Source: Deltaproteobacteria bacterium (GTDB lineage Bacteria > Myxococcota > Polyangia > Haliangiales > Haliangiaceae). From it: 18,512 nucleotides of DNA. Both the position numbers and the translations under genes were made by a program. Each line of letters opens with the position of its first letter. Within the stretch, counting starts at the first letter, position 1. This document shows positions 16,511 to 18,512 of the stretch, one piece after another. The stretch is from assembly GCA_018262455.1 (NCBI GenBank), contig JAGSPR010000207.1, forward strand, positions 1 through 18,512, given 5' to 3'. The notes under the pieces are model-generated. The model was given only the letters and a program-made list of their open reading frames with translations. It had not been told where the DNA came from and made no database searches.

Positions 16511-18512
16511 GTGGTTGAAGGGGCAACCTCTAGCCCAGACCGGCTCCCCTTTACCTTCCAGGCGGTGGGTGGAGTGGGCAGCCTCGTGCTCGCTGATCTT
16601 GCGGTCGGCCCGCTGTTCGTCGATCGCCTCGAGCTCGAAGTAACCGAGTTCGGAACCGATCCCGGTGCCACCCAGGCCGAGCGGTTCCAGCGTCGGCGGA
16701 CCCGCCTTCGTGGGCTGACCGTCCGGCTCGCGAGCACGGCGCTCGACGACCGGGTCGCCCACATCCGCAAGCACCTCTCGAAGCTGGGGGTAACGCAGCT
16801 CTCCGCGCGCCTCAACGATGGCTTCGTGTCGGTACGTGCACGCATGGCCGATGGCCTCGCGGCCGCCGAGCTGAGCTTCCGGCTCCAGCTCGTGCAGACC
16901 GGCGCCCACCTGCGCGTGCTCGCGAGCACGGTTCGGGTCCACGGCCACCTGCCCACACCCGGCCCGGTGATCGCCGACCGGATCCTGTCTGCCCTGCTCC
17001 ACGCCACCGACGTGCCCGGCCTGTCCGAGCGCCCGCACGCCCGCGGCCTGTGCGACGTCGAGATCGATCTGATCGGGATGCTCTTGTGGCACTTGATGCC
17101 ACCGAGTGGCTGGCGACTGCCGGCGGTCTCGAACATCGAGCTCACGGCGATCAACATCACCCGCAGCTCGATCGAGATCGGATACGGCCCCCCCGGCACC
17201 CGCAGTGGCGAGCTCGGCGTACGGCCGTCGACGCACCTGCTCGCTGCCGGGCACGACCTCATGCACTCGGTCGATGAGCAGCTGCGCGAAGGTCACCTCG
17301 AGGAGGCGATGCGCGGGTACCGCGCGCTGCTCGCTGCCGGGGGCCCGGATCAGCCGCTGGTGCTCGAGCGGATCCTGGCGTTGGCCTCGGCCAGGCCGGC
17401 ATGGTTCTTCGATGGCCTCGAGCTCGCGCGTCAGGCGCTCGGGCGCTGGCCCAGCTTCCCGCCCGCGCACGCGGCGCTCGCCGCGATCACGCTGGCCCAG
17501 GGCGACGCGCGCGAGTCGGCCTCGCACCTGACGCAACTCGCGCAGCTCGCGAGCGCCGAAGGCGATGATGATCAGGCCGCGCTCGCCGCGCTCGCCGGGG
17601 CGCGCCTGCTCCGCGTGCTCGACCCCAAGAGCGCCACGCAGCTGTACCAGCTCGCGCTCGAACACGATCCGGGCTCCTCGGAAGCAGCAGATTCCCTGGC
17701 AGACCGGCTCGCCGACGAGCAGCGATGGCCCGAGCTCGTCCGGCTGGTGCGGGCGCGCGCCGTCAGCACGGGGGATACGGCACGCGCGGTCCAGCTCCGG
17801 TTGCGACTCGCCGACGTGTTCGTCCATCAGCTCGGAGATCCCGCGAGTGCACAGGTCGAGCTCGCGGCCGCCCGCAGCCTCGCCCCCGAGGATCCGGCGA
17901 TCCACGAGATGACCGCCACGATCCTGACGTCGAGCGATCCGCTGCAGGCGATCGATGCCTGGCGCGAGGTCGCCCGGCTGGCGGAGCTCCGCGGCGATCA
18001 CCGCGCCGGTGCCCGCGCCTGGGCGATCCTCGGTGATCTTCTCGCGAGCAGCCGTGGGCGCGACGAGGCCGAGCAAGCGTGGAGCAAGTCGCTCGAGCTC
18101 GATCCGCTGCAGTCCGATGCACTCGCCGGTCTCGCGGTCTCCGCCGCGGCTCGCGGAGATCACGACCGGGCCGCCGAGCTGTTCGAGCGCATGCGCGGGC
18201 TCGGGCTGCCGCAGCACACCTCGGCGCGTCACGAGTTGATGCTCGCCCGCTCGCTGCTGGTACTCGGTCGCAGCGACGACGCGCGCTCGAGCCTGCGCCG
18301 CGCGACGCTGCCTGGCGGCGAGACCGCAGCCGAGGCGCACGCCGTCCTCGCGGACCTCGCCGAGGCAGCGTCGGATAGCGAACATGCGGCCTTCGAGCTC
18401 GACGTCGCGATCGCGTCGCTGATCGAGCTCGCGGCGGAGGATCACGGAGACAGCGATCGGCTCTATACGCGTGCCTCGCAGCTCTCGGTCGCTCGCGCCA
18501 GCCTGTTCGATC
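16511..18512 (+). CDS. Large TPR protein with unusual N-terminal domain (3' end outside window)
   Basis: The frame stays open from the PpiD-like stop to the right edge; 667 codons are visible from the GTG at 16511. That start has no strong ribosome binding site, and GTG at 16565 or 16574 is possible. There is no signal peptide, so it is probably cytoplasmic. Residues 1-255 (PLFVDRLELEVTEFG, LSARLNDGFVSVRARM, HLRVLASTVRVHGHLP) look like alternating beta strands, distantly like DUF2993/LmeA lipid-binding folds; this is a weak impression. From about 259 the protein is a TPR solenoid: EGHLEEAMRGYRALL, SATQLYQLALEHDPGSSEAA, DEAEQAWSKSLELDPLQSDAL, GDHDRAAELFERM. A protein-interaction or scaffold role is inferred from the TPRs. 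No partner can be named. Confidence 0.82.
   Translation, partial: MVEGATSSPDRLPFTFQAVGGVGSLVLADLAVGPLFVDRLELEVTEFGTDPGATQAERFQRRRTRLRGLTVRLASTALDDRVAHIRKHLSKLGVTQLSARLNDGFVSVRARMADGLAAAELSFRLQLVQTGAHLRVLASTVRVHGHLPTPGPVIADRILSALLHATDVPGLSERPHARGLCDVEIDLIGMLLWHLMPPSGWRLPAVSNIELTAINITRSSIEIGYGPPGTRSGELGVRPSTHLLAAGHDLMHSVDEQLREGHLEEAMRGYRALLAAGGPDQPLVLERILALASARPAWFFDGLELARQALGRWPSFPPAHAALAAITLAQGDARESASHLTQLAQLASAEGDDDQAALAALAGARLLRVLDPKSATQLYQLALEHDPGSSEAADSLADRLADEQRWPELVRLVRARAVSTGDTARAVQLRLRLADVFVHQLGDPASAQVELAAARSLAPEDPAIHEMTATILTSSDPLQAIDAWREVARLAELRGDHRAGARAWAILGDLLASSRGRDEAEQAWSKSLELDPLQSDALAGLAVSAAARGDHDRAAELFERMRGLGLPQHTSARHELMLARSLLVLGRSDDARSSLRRATLPGGETAAEAHAVLADLAEAASDSEHAAFELDVAIASLIELAAEDHGDSDRLYTRASQLSVARASLFD

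Noticed and set aside
16274..18445. A 723-codon minus-strand open frame opposite the foldase end and the TPR gene
   Set aside because: The plus strand encodes a clear TPR protein here. The antisense translation has no recognisable motif and spans the end of a real gene and an intergenic hairpin.

Overview
The window is GC-rich (most third codon positions are G or C), uses many GTG starts, and carries compact housekeeping clusters typical of a Gram-negative bacterium. The mix of lipoproteins, TPR proteins, a PQQ-propeller lipoprotein and an mreBCD-mrdA-rodA cluster suggests a Myxococcota/deltaproteobacterial genome, perhaps close to Kofleriaceae/Haliangiales. That placement is inferred from gene content and sequence style, not from a search.

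Layout. (1) 1-5429, minus strand: a tight block read from a 99-aa unknown protein into a HemX/CcsA-like membrane protein, hemA (glutamyl-tRNA reductase), hemC (porphobilinogen deaminase), a CpoB/YbgF-like TPR protein and a secreted LysM protein that runs off the left edge. Several junctions are 4-nt GTGA overlaps. The block therefore joins the first steps of C5-pathway haem synthesis to peptidoglycan/envelope proteins. (2) 5517-8157, plus strand: thioredoxin, a small lipoprotein and a PQQ-type beta-propeller lipoprotein. (3) 8166-8429, minus: a small three-helix membrane protein that converges on the propeller gene. (4) 8493-13971, minus: the rod-shape/elongasome cluster mreB-mreC-mreD-mrdA(PBP2)-rodA. 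(5) 14234-18512, plus: a membrane-anchored SurA/PpiD-like parvulin prolyl isomerase, then a large TPR protein that runs off the right edge.

How the genes fit together. MreB/C/D, PBP2 and RodA form the elongation machine for lateral wall synthesis. CpoB and the LysM protein act on or bind peptidoglycan in the periplasm. The PpiD-like foldase and the propeller lipoprotein are periplasmic or outer-membrane assembly functions. HemA and HemC make hydroxymethylbilane from glutamyl-tRNA, and the HemX-like protein probably modulates this. Thioredoxin is the general cytoplasmic disulfide reductase.

No CRISPR array, mobile element, tRNA or rRNA was seen, and no obvious new multi-gene system. The most notable points are: PBP2 appears to have lost about 35-40 N-terminal codons with a change of frame; a lysine-rich 15-bp repeat tract splits the parvulin domain of the PpiD-like protein; interlocking inverted repeats lie just before that gene; and three genes have promoter-like -10 boxes only 7-10 nt before their start codon, suggesting leaderless mRNAs.
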